Assembly: GCA_900541395.1 (NCBI GenBank)
Contig: UQJT01000054.1
Location: 1-13,170, forward strand
DNA from: an uncultured Desulfovibrio sp.
GTDB lineage: Bacteria; Desulfobacterota; Desulfovibrionia; Desulfovibrionales; Desulfovibrionaceae
Length of the DNA: 13,170 nt
Reading direction: 5' to 3'
The position numbers were made by a program, and so were the translations under genes. Position 1 is the first letter of the stretch. Each line of letters opens with the position of its first letter. Below are positions 12,841 to 13,170 of the stretch, piece after piece. The notes under the pieces were generated by a model, which was given only the letters and a program-made list of their open reading frames with translations, did no database searches and was not told the origin of the DNA.

Positions 12841-13170
12841 TCAGGAGGCGGGAGCGCTTTCGCCCGCCGGAGCTTCGGAAGTCGGCGCGGCGGCCGGAGC
12901 GGTTCCGGGTTCGGCGGGAGCCGTCGTCACCGGTGCGGGAGGCGGCGTTACTTCGTCGCCGAAACGCACGTCGAGGATGCTTGAGCCCTTGTCGCGCCCG
13001 GTACTGGTAATGATGTTGTAAAACAGCGAGGTGGCGATGAACAAAACGGCCAGAACGGTGGTGAGCTTGACCAGAATGCCGCCCGCCCCGGCGCTGCCGA
13101 AGACGGAGCTGTTGCCGCCGCCGCCGAAAATGACGCCCATGCCTTCGCGCCCGGCCTGCAGCAGTACCAG
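12841..13170 (-). CDS. secG: SecG, preprotein translocase subunit, N-terminus cut by the window
   Basis: The 3' 109 codons of secG; the start is beyond the right edge. The visible protein opens with LVLLQAGREGMGVIFGGGGNSSVFGSAGAGG, which is the end of the first membrane segment plus the conserved Gly-rich cytoplasmic loop of SecG. The second membrane segment follows (KLTTVLAVLFIATSLFYNII). SecG associates with SecYE and assists SecA-driven protein export. After the second segment there is an unusually long tail of about 50 residues, rich in Pro, Ala, Thr and Glu. The internal Met at 13140 is not the start, because conserved residues continue in frame upstream of it. A strong terminator follows the gene. 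Confidence 0.93.
   Translation of the reverse strand: MVLLQAGREGMGVIFGGGGNSSVFGSAGAGGILVKLTTVLAVLFIATSLFYNIITSTGRDKGSSILDVRFGDEVTPPPAPVTTAPAEPGTAPAAAPTSEAPAGESAPAS

Noticed and set aside
11755..12984. 409-codon plus-strand frame opposite the glycosyltransferase and secG
   Set aside because: It crosses a strong intrinsic terminator and two genes with clear family motifs; its composition is that of a shadow frame.
1..13170. CRISPR array, prophage, toxin-antitoxin or restriction system
   Set aside because: No regularly spaced repeats, phage proteins, nuclease or methylase motifs, or small paired toxin genes could be seen in any frame.

Overview
The window looks like chromosomal DNA of a GC-rich Gram-negative bacterium. 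Gene content and protein style fit a Desulfovibrionaceae-like deltaproteobacterium. That assignment rests on recognition of the proteins and on moderately high-GC coding sequence with AT-rich intergenic gaps; no database search was run. The genes are mostly housekeeping, except for one coherent export cluster.

Layout. At the left edge (1-95, minus) is the first part of rsmE, a 16S rRNA methyltransferase. A large unrecognised protein gene (136-1866, minus) precedes it in the same direction. A 457-bp intergenic region follows, with an 8-G tract, a possible 26-codon Arg-rich reading frame and a run of hairpins. Then come a tandem-GAF protein (2324-3412, plus) and a SuhB-type inositol monophosphatase (3439-4242, plus), probably co-transcribed. 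A Nudix-fold gene (4270-4860, minus) converges on the phosphatase gene. It is divergent from a RimI-type N-acetyltransferase gene (4909-5454, plus).

The centrepiece is 5390-11473. A TetR-family repressor (minus) is divergent from a four-gene operon encoding a membrane-fusion protein, a fused two-domain ABC ATPase and two ABC-2 permeases. The order and proteins match the E. coli cecR / ybhGFSR system. The genes are tightly coupled: GTGA overlap between ybhG and ybhF, ATGA overlap between ybhF and ybhS, and a 52-bp gap before ybhR. The divergent promoter region holds three copies of a TTGACC-N4-GGTCAA type palindrome. One copy exactly fills the spacer of a good -35/-10 pair for the repressor gene; another touches the start side of the export operon. 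This gives a readable model: the TetR protein represses itself and the exporter until it binds a ligand. No TolC-like outer-membrane gene lies in the window.

Downstream of the operon is a 153-bp element with imperfect terminal inverted repeats and nested hairpins (11469-11621). Its left end supplies the stop codon of ybhR. A GT4-type glycosyltransferase (11680-12744, minus) and the 3' part of secG (12841-13170, minus), with a textbook terminator, complete the window.

The most unusual features are the triple operator array, the hairpin-rich element at the end of ybhR, the structured leader before the GAF gene, the asymmetric ATP sites of YbhF, and a Nudix box that has lost its Glu-Glu pair. 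I did not find an obviously new defence or mobile system.
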